Source: Heliopora coerulea
Lineage: Eukaryota > Cnidaria > Anthozoa > Scleralcyonacea > Helioporidae
Assembly: GCA_030142905.1 (NCBI GenBank)
Contig: JASJOG010000007.1
Location: forward strand, 5,001 to 69,000
DNA length: 64,000 bases
Direction: 5' to 3'
Shown here: positions 37,708 through 48,641 of the stretch, piece after piece
How positions within the stretch are numbered: the stretch's first letter is position 1
How the letters are laid out: each line of letters opens with the position of its first letter
Program-made: the position numbers and the translations under genes
The notes under the pieces: generated by a model
Told to the model about the DNA's origin: nothing
Databases searched by the model: none
What the model saw: only the letters and a program-made list of their open reading frames with translations

Positions 37708-37779
37708 GACTCGATAGCTCAATAGGTAGAGCGGCAGACTGGTATCCCGAAGGTGCAAGTTCAAATCCTGCTCGAGTCA
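37708..37779 (+). tRNA. tRNA-like sequence, possibly Thr(GGU), weak anticodon stem
   Basis: The 72 nt fit a cloverleaf: acceptor GACTCGA/TCGAGTC pairs perfectly with discriminator A, the D-arm TAGCTCAATAGGTAGAGC has A-box character, and the T-arm GCAAG-TTCAAAT-CCTGC has a B-box-like GTTCAAATCC. The anticodon loop CTGGTAT would give GGU, but the flanking stem GCAGA/CCCGA makes only about two pairs. It lies in a mobile, target-duplicated segment, so a tRNA-derived repeat is more likely than a working gene. Confidence 0.4.
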
Positions 37780-37801
37780 ACATTTTTCAGTTGACTTCAA
37801 C

Positions 37802-37995
37802 AGTGACTTAAAATAAATTTCTATGGAATGGCATAGTTCTATACCTAGAGTTAGTGACCATTAATTGATCAGTCATGATGAAAGTAATTAAAACAAATGC
37901 ACTTATTTAAAACAAATTTCTATAGCAGGGATTGTCCTGTGAGTTAGTGACAAGCAATTGATCAGTCATGAAGAAGTCAGTAAAATGCTGATTCG
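37802..37995. repeat. 98-bp minisatellite, block 2
   Basis: Continues the block 1 unit after the tRNA-derived insertion: GACTTAAAATAAATTTCTATGG, GCATAGTTCTATACC and TGATCAGTCATGATGAAAG recur here. Confidence 0.8.
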
Positions 37996-39729
37996 AAACC
38001 TTTCAAAAGTTTATCAAGATTGTTTAAAAATTGTAAGGTTTGTAAATAAAATTTTGATGTTAACTGACTGTTTGCTAATATAAACAGATTTCAAGGATTG
38101 AGTGACGACTTTGAAATTTGTCCTTTCAATAACATAACCTTTCAACAGTTCAAAGAACTTTAGCTTGCAACCACATGTGCAAAAAAAGCCTGCTATTTTT
38201 AATTTACATTTCTCTTTACACGACTTCTTGTAACTGGTAAGGTGCCAAATGCTCTGACCATGTTCCCATGCTTTGTTTTAAACTTGATACCGCAGCAAAC
38301 TGTACACAAATTGGAGGTGCAGTACCAAGGTTTTTAAGAACATTGCAATGCTGCATAATTCTTTGCTCAATTTGCAGTTAATGAACACCCTGCACATAAT
38401 CCCTTTTGGAGTCAAAATCAGGATATGTGAACTTTTCCCAACTATTCTCAGACTTTTTTGTGATTTCTCAAGCTTCAGTGCAATACCTGGTTCACAGGTT
38501 GGGGTACTTGTACTGCCACATTTTTCTCTAAACATGGGCAGAATCTTGCTTAGTATATCTGCCAACATTGCAAAGAGCATGCTAGTACAATGGAGATGAA
38601 TCAACAGCTCTTGTTTTCATGTAATATACCTAGCATGAAACTAAATGCCTGACTAAGGATCTCAAAGCTTATTATCTAAAAACACTAGAATTGCCACACA
38701 AGACTTGGAGCATCATAGGATTAGCTTATGTCACAAGGGAACAAAAGCCCAAGTCAGAACATCATTGAAATAAATGTACCACAAACAAGGGAAATGGACA
38801 GTAGTTTGTGATACTATACATTAAGCCTTGTCAAACAATGCTACTAGTCTTTCTGCAGCAGTTTACAGTGCTTCTAGACAAGAACAGTTAAAGAAAGCAG
38901 CTGCCTGGTTTACAGGCTACCTTTCCTGGAACAGGAAAAAATCAAACAAAGTCAATGTGGGAAGCATTGTTTTTCCCAGAGTCTGCCTTTGCTATAAACT
39001 TGTTAGTTTTTAAAATATGCCTAACTGACTAACATATTATTTCCTAACTCTAGTAAAAGTATGCATGGCTGATTTCAATTAGAATTCCTTTCAAGGGCTG
39101 TTGATTTATTTCCACTGAACAAGCTTCTGGCAATTTTAGTAGACATACTTAGCAATGTTCTCCCCATATTAGGGCAAAAACTTGGCATTACAGGCATCCT
39201 AATTAGGAAAGCAGTTCATTGTTTTATGGGGAGAACTCTGTTCATAAAATAGTGATGTCAAGACACAAAACTGGTAATCAATATTTTATTATTTAATATG
39301 GAGGCAGAAAATTGGATCAATAACAGCAAACAACTCAGATTTTTAAACCTTTAGTCAGAGCTTCCAGAAACACTGGGGCTTTCACCACTTTGGTTAGCAT
39401 TTGAAAGACCATAAAGATCTTTAAAACACTCTACATCAAAAGGGTCCATAGTGCAAAGTTCATAACCCATTTCACCTCAAGACCTGGGTTCATTGCACAC
39501 TTTGGACTAACTTACATCATAATGGAAAGGTCTATTAGTGTTTGCAGTGTAAATTGTGTTGCAAAATCTCTTCGTGTATTAATAATTCCTTTCATATTTA
39601 TTACTAAAATAATTCTTAGTGTTCAATGAAAGCAGTTTGCGTCAATACGATCCTGAAGAGGAATTCAAAGTCAATTATCCACCCGTATATGTGCATCAAA
39701 TCAATTGTCAAAGTTGAGTCACATGATTA
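37996..39729. other. No gene identified
   Basis: A 108-residue frame on the minus strand (38604-38278) and an 83-residue frame on the plus strand over the same DNA have no recognised motif. The overlap argues that both are chance. No splice-flanked coding block was evident. Confidence 0.45.
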
Positions 39730-40838
39730 AACTGCTGTGAGATCTTGGCTTCCACACTTTGGTATAGAAGCAAATGAAATCCCACTTACCCCAGCAGGTC
39801 TACTTTCCAAAACAATGCAAACTAATAAGCAATCCCTGAGAATAAAACAAATACTTATGAACAACTTAAGCAAGATTGTTCAAGATCTTAACAGAGTAGC
39901 AGAGTGGTGTTGTATTAACAGATTGCTGATCAATCCACAAAAAAACAAAATTGATGTTATTTGGCACTAGACAGCTAATTGGAAGATTGCATGACATCAC
40001 TATCCCCTTCCTTGGCAAAGATCTATCTCCTTCTTGTTTTTGTAAAGACCTTGGAATTATAATTGATAGCAATCAATTGTTTAATGAGCATATAGATTAC
40101 CTATTGTCCTCATTGTTGGGGAAATTGTGATAAATTAACAGAGTCTGACTTTTATTTACAAAAGATGTTCTCTTAGTTGTCTTGAACTCCTTGGTCATCA
40201 GTAAATTATTTTACTGTTCAACAGTGTGGTCAGGAACAACACAAAAGAACATTTGCAAACTGTAGTTGTTGCAAAACTTTGCTGCCAGAATACTAACTGG
40301 GAAGAGAAAATATGATCATATTTCACCAATTCGTAAAGACCTGAGATGGTTAACAGTAAAGGAAATGTTACAGCTTAGAAATGTCGCCATGGTTTATAAA
40401 TGTCAACATGGCTTAGCCCCCGATTACCTTGTATCTAAATTGGTTAAGCGCTCTAATATTCATAATTATAACACCAGGCAAAAGGACAATATTAATATTG
40501 AGTTCAGAAGAACATCGACAGTTAAGAGGTCGTTTTTTGACCATGCCCTAAATCTATGGAACAAATTAAGCGATGAAACAAAAAAATTTTACAAGTATTA
40601 ATAGTTGTAAACGTTCTGCCCGAAGAGAACTATGAGACCATTTATAATTTTTCTTCCCTGTTCTTTTTAGCAGTTCATAGTTTTTTAAGTGCTTCATAGT
40701 TTTTTGTCGTCTCATTTTAATTAGGATTGACTCTTGAAGTTGGTTATTTTTCTTTTCATCCCTTATCTGTTGTAAATTAGTATTGAAAAACCTCTGTTGG
40801 GATATACTAATAAATTTATTGTATTGTATTGTATCGTA
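39730..40838 (+). pseudogene. LINE reverse transcriptase, C-terminal part, with 3' tail
   Basis: Plus-strand frames give the RT palm-to-thumb region in order: LNRVAEWCCINRLLINPQK (39866-39960), CKDLGIIIDSNQLFNEHIDY (near 40040-40110), then an intact 111-residue stretch at 40266-40601 with LQNFAARILTGKRKYDHI, LRWLTVKEMLQLRN, YKCQHGLAPDYL and a final ALNLWNKLSDE. This last block is the conserved region after the RT core in CR1/L2-like elements. The 3' end carries AATAAA-like text and an ATTGT microsatellite (40817-40835), typical of L2/CR1 tails. Frameshifts separate the blocks, so it is a 5'-truncated dead copy. Confidence 0.82.
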
Positions 40839-42806
40839 CAACGCAACAACATGATTAAGAATGAACTCGAAACGCCTATCACCGTTATCAGTGGCTACGG
40901 TTTCACGTTTGTCACGGCACAGACAATGTAACTTATATTTGTCAGGGATCACGATTTCGTTTGTACTCAAAATGAATTTATCGAGAAAAAAATTTACATA
41001 TTTATCCAGTACTAAAAAACACATTTCGCCAGAACGGTTTTGTCCAGCGATAACGCCCATACCACTCCAGCTTTTTAAGACCAAATCAACCGAAACACTG
41101 ACTCAGACAATACAGATTCATCAAATAAACTCACCTCTAAATGTCTCCCCTTTAATTAGAGCAAACTACACTCAAATCCAGGTTCACCAAACCCAAATAA
41201 CAGATTTTTGTTCCAGGCTAAACCGACTCAAGTCGTACGATATGGCATGCTGCGCAATCATCCACGCATTGGATTGTGGCCACCGCGCATTAAACCACCA
41301 CAATGCACAGCGAAAAATCGTACGAAAAATCGTACGAAAAATCTGTTCGAGTTTATCTCCGTCCACCACCACCAGCATAATAATAAAGAAGTCAATCAAC
41401 AGCTAAGGTTTGGTCCACGCGTGAGCATAAGCATAACGACAAAACAAAAGGCAAAGCATAGGATTGAAGTCAAGCCTGCGACCTAAGGATCGTCATAATC
41501 AGAAGCATAAGATCATAGTCAACTGCCTATGATTATCATTTTAATCGACAACCATAAACATTTACATAATTTCAGACCTGCCAACCCCTGAGAATGGGAA
41601 ATCCGGAGTTTCTACTTAAAAATATCTGGAAATTCTAGGAAAAGTAGCGAGATATATTTATTTTGCCATAAAGAAACACGTAAAAATTCACCGTGTTTGT
41701 ATCAGCAGCTCATGCGTAAACTTGCAAAGATTACAGGGAAACAAAGCAAGGAATCGAGATGTTAATAGTTAAATGTGACCAAACCTGGGTAATAAGCGAC
41801 AGCATTTTGGATGAAAAAATCGTGATATACAGAGTTGTTGTCGTGAAACCGGGAGAAAAGGTAAAAAATCAAGTGACTCATGACGAAAACGTAAGAGTTG
41901 GTAGGTCTGTAACTTTCTGAATACGTCAACAATTTGTACTGCTTACACCTATGTGACAACTGGTAGAACCAAGCGTGACTCTTGGCTCCATGGAAACTGA
42001 AGCATCACAGACTGAGAAAGAGAATCACTGGCAGCCACACTCTATGCTTATTTTTGTTTTTCACCGCCGCCAGCACTCGTTGACATCGTTCCCTAGGCGA
42101 AAATAAGTTTGCTTTCTTCGCAAAATACAAGCTCCCACTATGCATATTTGGCAGTTGCTAAAAAACTTTCTTGGAAGCCATTACACATCAGGGATGGAAT
42201 TTCAGATGTACTCTTTGAACGAGCCTCCGCCATTAACTGTCATCATTCATGTCACCTGCCGTCGTTCACCATCATCTGCTTTCCAGTGCCGTAACCAGGC
42301 TTTTTGCTTTAGGGGGACAAAAAGGGGGCAGGACATGAGAATTGGAATCGGTTGAGAATTACTCGACCTAGACACTTCCGCATGAATGACAGACATAGTG
42401 TAAACAAGGCTCTTCAATGCTCAACATATTACGTTCTATCACAAAAAAGCCCTCAAAAATGCGAACATAAATCATAACCAGCAGACAATTTAAGTAAATA
42501 AAGAATAAAATCAAAACCGAAAAATGTCATTCTGGAAACTCGATATTCAAGTAACAACAAGAATGGACACAGTAATCGAGGTGGTATTTCGACACTTTCA
42601 GGATCACTCTCAAATCAAAATAAAATTACAAGCATGCGTAGCATTCCATTATTGTATCGCTTCTTGAGAATAGCTGCAATGGATAAACCGAGTGGAAAAC
42701 GCAATCTTGTGAAAATCAAAGTGCAGACAATGATTTTACATAAGGCCATGAATGAAGACACATTGAAGATGATATGGTTCAATAATTACTTATTAACCGA
42801 GTGTGA
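40839..42806. other. Unassigned DNA; short tandem AAAATCGTACGA repeat
   Basis: At about 41313-41345 AAAATCGTACGA-like units occur three times in a row. A 172-residue minus-strand frame (41084-40566) and a 181-residue plus-strand frame (40861-41406) overlap each other and have no domain; I do not call either. The rest has no feature I can name. Confidence 0.4.
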
Positions 42807-43265
42807 GGTCTGTACGGGAAAGTATTTGCCTGAGGTTTTCGTACAGACCGAGCGACGAAGGAGCAATGTCTGTGCGGAAAAAAACCTCAGGCAAATGCTT
42901 TCCCGTACAGGCCGAATAAACAAGGTTAATAAGGAATTTGTTATATGGCTTTTAGCACCTTTTTTCATCGCTTTTAACGAAGCTTTGTGTTCCTGAGTTA
43001 GCGGCTTAGGTTTACTTGCTTGTTTTTGCCTGTTACATCGTGGTTTTTGGCATCATTTAGTTTTCTTCTTAGAATTGTCGTTGAGAACGTTCGACTTCTT
43101 TTTCCGTAATTTGTTTTTATAAATCTTCTATAAAAGGCACCTGAATCTGGTTTGTTTTTCTTCAAATCAACTCGGAAATTTTCCCGCCAAAACTAGCCGG
43201 TCTGTACGAAAAACTTATCGCGCGGCTAGGCAGCCAATCAGCGTGTGTCATTTTGCGTACAGACC
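42807..43265. mobile_element. GGTCTGTACG-palindrome element (MITE-like)
   Basis: GGTCTGTACG or its complement occurs at 42807, 42840, 42904, 43199 and 43256. The left block 42807-42849 is a near reverse complement of 42868-42913, both holding TTTGCCTGAGGTTTT text. A second inverted pair brackets 43199-43265. Nested inverted motifs without a protein suggest a non-autonomous DNA transposon or two tandem ones; ends and target duplication are not resolved. Confidence 0.5.
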
Positions 43266-43307
43266 GGATAGCGAGCTCACCCATATAATAAACAGATTTA
43301 TTGAACT

Positions 43308-43338
43308 AACGTTTCGTCGCAACACGCAACATCATCAG
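43308..43338 (-). ncRNA. Hammerhead ribozyme-like core, left arm
   Basis: On the minus strand the text is CTGATGA, T, GTTGC-GTGTT-GCGAC (a five-pair hairpin with one wobble), GAAAC, GTT. CUGANGA and GAAA separated by a helix, followed by an NUH triplet (GUU), is the hammerhead signature. The extra U after CUGAUGA and the very short stem III leave activity uncertain. Confidence 0.45.
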
Positions 43339-43486
43339 AGTATAAATTATTACAATGATTGTCGACCTATATATTAAGTTATTTGCAAAAATAGAACTGC
43401 CAGATAGGAGGCGTGGAGAGAAAAAAAAAGAAACACAAGAAACTGTTCAGGTGCGCGGTGACGCGAAAATAACAGGAAGTCAATGG

Positions 43487-43800
43487 TTAATTAAATAAAG
43501 TTAAAAGAACGGATCTTATGTTTGGGTTAAGAGACGGGTTAAATTTGCTAATAAGTAGGCTTTCCTTAAGTAAAAGTCCAAAAGTAGAAGGGCAAGAAGA
43601 TAAAACAGAAGAATCGTAAGAAGAAATGGGATGGCCATTGCTTTTGTGATGGGCTAGGACACTAGATAAAGGGGTGACAGAAACTGATTTGCCAGTGTAA
43701 GCCGAAATCTCCAGGTGTTCGGAAATCCGCGTCTGTAGGTGGCGAGAAGTTTCACCGATGTGCAATGAAATCTTGTGTTTCTTTTTTTTTATCCATGCTT
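43487..43800 (-). pseudogene. GIY-YIG endonuclease domain of a Penelope-like element
   Basis: The minus-strand translation has HIGETSRHLQTRISEHL, the GIY-YIG-family motif in the form used by Penelope-like elements (YIGETxRxLxxRxxEH), followed by a typical HxxxxGHPI segment and a LLLKESLLISKFNPSLN segment; it ends with a stop near 43487. The expected upstream cysteine-rich linker and the reverse transcriptase are absent: the sequence runs into an A/T-rich tract at 43783. This is a 3' remnant of the element, dead on its own. Confidence 0.8.
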
Positions 43801-43868
43801 CCTATCTGGCAGTGCTGTCTTTGCAAATAGCTTAATATGTAGGCCGAGAATCATCGTCAATTCATACT

Positions 43869-43899
43869 CTGACGGTGTTGCGTGTTGTGACGAAACGTT
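43869..43899 (+). ncRNA. Hammerhead ribozyme-like core, right arm (degenerate)
   Basis: Plus-strand text CTGACGG, T, GTTGCGTGTTGTGAC, GAAACGTT parallels the left-arm core but has CGG where the canonical core has NGA, so it is probably inactive. Confidence 0.35.
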
Positions 43900-44110
43900 C
43901 GTTCAATAAATCTTTTTTAACCATATCATCTTCAGTGTGTCTTCCTTCATGGCTTTATTTACAATTATTGTCGGGGCTTGGATTTTCATAATAAGAATGC
44001 GTAGCATGATCTATATAGATCAAGGATGACATCATCACTTATTAATTCAAACGACGCTAACAGATCATGTTACAAGGCTATCGGAATTATGGAAAGATGG
44101 AAAGTTCTTT

Positions 44111-44233
<123 letters not shown>

Positions 44234-44559
44234 TATTTAATAAGTTACCTTGCAGTTTACACTGAATTGCGCAACTTTTACAAAAATCAATAATATTAAC
44301 TATTTACTAATAAAACGTTTGAAAGTTAAAAGTCAAAAATCTAAAACTTTAAACTAAAGGTCAAATTAGTCATTCATACGATGTGTTGTTTGAATGCTTT
44401 GATACCACTGTTCATCTCTGCATTATTAAGTTTAATTAAAAGGGCTTCGACAATTAGTAGCTGATTAGAAGTCTTATATTCACAAGAGTCCAATATTTTA
44501 AAATTATTAAAGACTAGTTTCTTAATGTTTGGTTAGGCGTGAGAAGAGAAGTTATGGTT

Positions 44560-44906
44560 GTAAACGAAGAAGAAATAGTAAAGCCCAGCAGAAAACACGC
44601 AAAATAGGCATATTTAAAGGTTTATAGTGTAATTCTAACGTTTCGTTGCTGCACGCAACATCCTCAGAGAATGAATAGCTTATATAACAAGGTTATAAGT
44701 ATTATAATGGTATGTTACATCATATGTATTAATATAATTAGTATAATGTAACATACCATTATAATTTTTATCACCTTGTTATTTAAGCTATTCATTCTCT
44801 GAGGATGTTGCGTGCAGCAACGAAACGTTAGAATTACACTATAAACCTTTAAATATGCCTATTTTGCGTGTTTTCTGCTGGGCTTTACTATTTCTTCTTC
44901 GTTTAC
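44560..44906. mobile_element. Long foldback, 159-bp arms, with hammerhead-like cores
   Basis: 44560-44718 and 44748-44906 are near-perfect reverse complements separated by 29 bp of AT-rich loop. Each arm contains ACGTTTCGTTGCTGCACGCA or its complement. Read toward the outside (plus strand 44799-44829; minus strand 44667-44637) it is CTGAGGA, T, GTTGC-GTGCA-GCAAC, GAAACGTT, a hammerhead-type core with perfect five-pair helix II. The layout parallels the Penelope-like inverted repeats 800 bp to the left, but no protein is left. Confidence 0.75.
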
Positions 44907-44910
44907 GATT

Positions 44911-45516
44911 CCCGCCTGGTTCCTCTGTCGCCCGTATTTTAAAGTTATAGTTGTCGTGAAAAGTGTCAAGGGTAGCAAAATATTATGCGTCAGGACAGTT
45001 GAGAAAGTGCTGCGCTACCGCACTGGTGTCAAGGTGTTTGGAGTGTTCGTTTAAGCGAGCCTCAAGACAAGCAAAACCGAACGCATCGTGAAAAAAGTTC
45101 TACACTTCCCCTCACTAACATGGATGAGGGAAAGTTAAAACAGCATGCAGGTGCTTTTAAGGGGATATTTCGATGTGCTAAATACATCAAAGTTCAACAA
45201 AGACAGGTTGGAGAGAGATACCTAACCTTATTCCCATTGTGGTGAAAGCTTAGCAGGCCTTTGCATCATCTCAGTGTCCAAGGCATCTTTCAAAAAGTCA
45301 CTTGCTCCTCAGCAATCATGTTATTATTATAAACAATACCATGGTATGTCGGGACACTTAGTGGTAAAATATTTACTCCAGCCTCAAGAAGATTTGTAAC
45401 AGTCCCATGGATTTTGGGATGTCTATTAACTCTTGCTTGACAATCAAGAAAATTTAGGCCTTAATTTCCCCTATGAAAGAATCTATTATACAAATCAGTT
45501 GAAAAGACCAACTTAC
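44911..45516. other. No gene identified downstream of the anoctamin exons
   Basis: The C-terminal exons expected of an anoctamin gene would lie here on the minus strand. I could not find a convincing splice-flanked block. The foldback at its left edge may mark a rearrangement that removed them. Confidence 0.35.
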
Positions 45517-48500
45517 GGTATTACTGTTTCCATCGAAGCATTAAAAACCTGTTTGCCCACCATGATAATTGCCAGTTGAATGGTGAGTTCTACTAAGCGC
45601 CTAGCTGCATTGCGCTGAAAAGGAAAATCAAAAGGATAAGGTTATCTAGCTTCTAGCTCTGCCTGTTGCTTAACTCAAATTGTGATACATGAAGGTTGAT
45701 CATAGCCAACTTCTTCTGACTTAACATGAAGAGGTATAAAAAAAATGAATGCAAACTTTGGAGTGATACTGTGCAATGCCCAAAGTGAAAAAATGAGAAT
45801 AAAAACACTGTGGCACTCCTTAAATTTCATTCACAGCACTTGCAACAGTGGAGTGCTTAACCAATATTTTTTTCACAACCCTCATTGACAAAATTATTGA
45901 GCAAAGTTAATGGGCACTTCTTGGTGGAACCATTTTACTTTATAAATCATAATTATGTGTACCATAATATGCAGCTACTGTTAACAGAAATTCTTCTCAG
46001 AAGAAGTGAATAAAAGACCTGTGAAGTTACAGCACAAACAATTTCCAAGCTCAAATTTTCAAACAGTTTAAATGTCAAGTTTTGGTCAATTGACCAAAAC
46101 CAGTGAAAAACACATTTCATCTTAACCTGGTTTTATCCGACACAAAGCAACGGACACTTCAGAATCTTATTCTGGCTAACACCGATCAATGCCATTTAGC
46201 AGTGTAGGTACTGCCCCAAAATGGCTTGAATTTGGCTACTGGTCATGATAACCCAAGACTGACAATCTAATTAAACATAATGGCAAAAAGATGCCAGGAA
46301 AACAAGAATTATATCCAGAATACTTGAAACATAGCAAAAGCCAAAAAGATGATTGGGCCATAGTAATATTATAATATTACACCAGACTAAAAAAGAATTT
46401 CCTCCAGAAGATAAAATTCAACTCCAATCAGCAGTAAGTTGTTCAAATGAATCATACATGTTTGAGCATGCTGTTGCCACTTTCCTGTAGGAAAATGAAC
46501 TAGTTTTGTAGATGCATTTGAGACATAATTTTCCCTGTAACATGGCCAGCACTCATCACATACCTTGTCATGCAATACATAAAATTCATATTTTTTTTAG
46601 ATGGTGCAAAACAATTTATACTCCACATGGAAAAACTATAACTGCCAGTACTTTCAATGAGTGAGTTTAGTCTCACTCCACCTCCATACGCTTAAAGTGA
46701 CAAGTCACAGGGCAGTTTATGCTCATGTCATTGTTTTCATTCATTAATAGTTACCATATTACTTCCATTGCATCTGCAGTTACAACTTTCATACCTCTGC
46801 TTTTTGACATCCAGAAATTCTGTGGTAATCTCCTGGTCTACCAGGGCTGTCAAAATAGCAATTAAACAAGCCAATCAAATTACCAATAATTGATTATTAT
46901 GTCCAATAATTTTACTGAAACACTGTGCAACTGACACACAGCTCACCTTTCTTCTCATTAATTTGAAACATAAAAATAATAAAACTAAAAATTTATAGAA
47001 ATGGTAGTTTAGTAAGGACTCAGTTCCCTTTTGTGAATGATTTAGCAAGTTTGACAACACCACTTTCATATTCTATCAATGAGTGATAACCAAAAACTTA
47101 CTTTAGCTATGCAAAACCAATGTAGAAGAGAGAAGAATTTTAGTTGACAAATTGAAACAGATACATCTTGATTGTAAAACTATCATCATAGATGGACTGA
47201 GTTCTTGCAAGTTCTTTAAAAGTGAAACACAGTCAGTGTCCTTTAAATTGATGACATATTGGTACTTGACAATTAATAAGGTTTAATAACATTCTGGAAA
47301 ATATCAACCTGAAAGTTGTGTCAACTATGTGGACATTGGATTTCTAGTAACATAAGTAAATAGCAGTGAGAATGACATCACATCACCAACAATGTAATAT
47401 TATTGCAATGTGAAATCAAATAACCACAAACTATTACCTTACCCGTATTACTGTTGTAACACTCATACCCATCCTATTGCAAAACTAAAACCCTTAAAGC
47501 AAGCCTCAGTTCTAATCTTCTTGTAAAAGGAAGTCTGTAAAACACTCATCCCCATATGTTTACAAAACTCTTCATATCTTTCTACAGGTATGTGTCGTGC
47601 CACTGTTGCCTCAAAAACGCAGATTTTAGCTGAATGACATCAATCATTATTGATTTAGATGGACAAAGTGTATTGATATCAGGCACTGATTGTCATAAAT
47701 GGATCCCACTCCACAATATTTTACAACTCCACCTTCAGCAAGTATTGCAATGACCAAACTACAACCAATATCAGCTACCATTAGCAATTGGGATTCATGG
47801 CTAATTATCAATTGTGGATGTAAGTGGTTATCTTTATTATTATCATTATTATTTGCAATTGATCCTTTAACTCTTTCCTTCCAGCAGTTCTCCCCTAGGA
47901 AATAAAATTATCTGGCATTAGCCAGAGTAAACCATCTGGTGCTGGCCAGGGTAATATATAACAGATGTCTTATGTTGCCAGAAAAGAGTTAATTGAGATG
48001 GTTATATTGTCTGTCTGATATATGTCTATTACACGTTTGATACATCAAACACCTAAAACAAAAGAACAGATTAGAGGTCCACAACAAAAAGAAAAAAAGA
48101 ACAAAAAGAAAAGAAAAAAATCATTCTTTAAAAGTTTAATGCTAATTTATAATTATTGTCAAAGCCACTCATACTTGTCACTTACCCATGTCTGTTAGGG
48201 TATATGCAAGTTTTACATGCACCTAAAGAATTTAAAGCATTATCATGGTGAAAAACAAAGTTAATGTTTTACATAAAAATCATGAAATTAAAACTCAAAA
48301 TTTTTCTAAAAGTTATACCCAACACTTTTTGGACTGGGAGGGAATTATGTGACAGTAAACAGAAATGTGTGTTTGATACATTAAGATGATTTTCAATCAT
48401 AAATCCATAAAAAATTGCTACTGTAAGAAATTAACATTAGTTTACTTCACCAAATGAAACATGAACACCAAGTGTCCAACCTTCTCACCAGTAACTGTGC

Positions 48501-48641
48501 AAATATAACCATACTACTTGTTATCCCACATTCACTATTCAATATTCAACCATAACAAGCCTGTTTGAACTTACCTTACTGAGAAGCAAGGTGATGACCA
48601 AGTTAATCAAAGCAGCAGTAGCTGGGACAGACAAGCTTATG
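45517..48641 (-). pseudogene. Anoctamin (TMEM16) family gene remnant, spliced, with in-frame stops
   Basis: Anoctamins are multi-pass membrane Ca2+-activated chloride channels or lipid scramblases. Four minus-strand exons fit the family in order. Exon 48641-48575 gives SLSVPATAALINLVITLLLS (a membrane segment; weakest of the four). Exon about 47217-47102 gives ARTQSIYDDSFTIKMYLFQF, then FVN, a stop, and NSSLFYIGFA. Exon 46846-46795 gives GRPGDYHRISGCQKAE. Exon 45614-45517 gives RRLVELTIQLAIIMVGKQ, a family signature. Splice sites are standard (GTAAGT or GTATGA donors, AG acceptors) and phases agree across the last three exons. A TAA at 47142-47140 and a TAG at 47109-47107 interrupt the reading frame, and the usual cysteine segment before RRLVEL is shortened. 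A unitary pseudogene, or a decayed duplicate, is likely; N- and C-terminal exons were not found. Confidence 0.7.
46847..47101 (-). other. Anoctamin remnant intron
   Basis: Bounded by donor GTAAGT at 47101-47096 and acceptor TTTTGACAG ending at 46847. The flanking phases join as AA|C, so the intron still fits the gene model. Confidence 0.5.

Larger units (their letters stand above)
37431..37801. mobile_element. tRNA-derived insertion with 10-bp target duplication
   Basis: The segment is bracketed by AGTGACTTAA at 37421-37430 and 37802-37811 and interrupts minisatellite text. Its left end is a foldback: 37431-37480 and 37522-37571 are reverse complements at 48 of 50 positions. Inside that loop is a truncated tRNA-like core, and the right end holds a longer tRNA-like sequence followed by CAACATTTTTCAGTTGACTTC, the same text as the foldback arm. 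A SINE- or MITE-like mover built from tRNA sequence is the best reading. Confidence 0.65.
43300..43905 (-). mobile_element. Penelope-like element fragment in inverted repeats
   Basis: A GIY-YIG-type coding fragment is enclosed by inverted repeats of about 135 bp. 43300-43441 and 43770-43905 are diverged reverse complements sharing AACGTTTCGT/ACGAAACGTT, CTATCTGGCAG/CTGCCAGATAG and a poly-A/T tract next to GAAACACAAG. The inner arms carry hammerhead-like cores (see the two short entries). Penelope-like elements are known to have terminal repeats in direct or inverted orientation and to encode hammerhead motifs. Confidence 0.7.

Noticed and set aside
37708..37779. Functional tRNA gene
   Set aside because: The anticodon stem barely pairs and the sequence lies in a target-duplicated insertion, so I keep it only as a tRNA-like sequence.
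40566..41084. 172-residue minus-strand frame
   Set aside because: Its end overlaps the LINE tail on the other strand, it overlaps a similarly long plus-strand frame, and it lacks any known motif.
46387..46575. Minus-strand 62-residue frame as an anoctamin exon
   Set aside because: It lies between two exons whose phases already join directly, and its sequence does not match the family.
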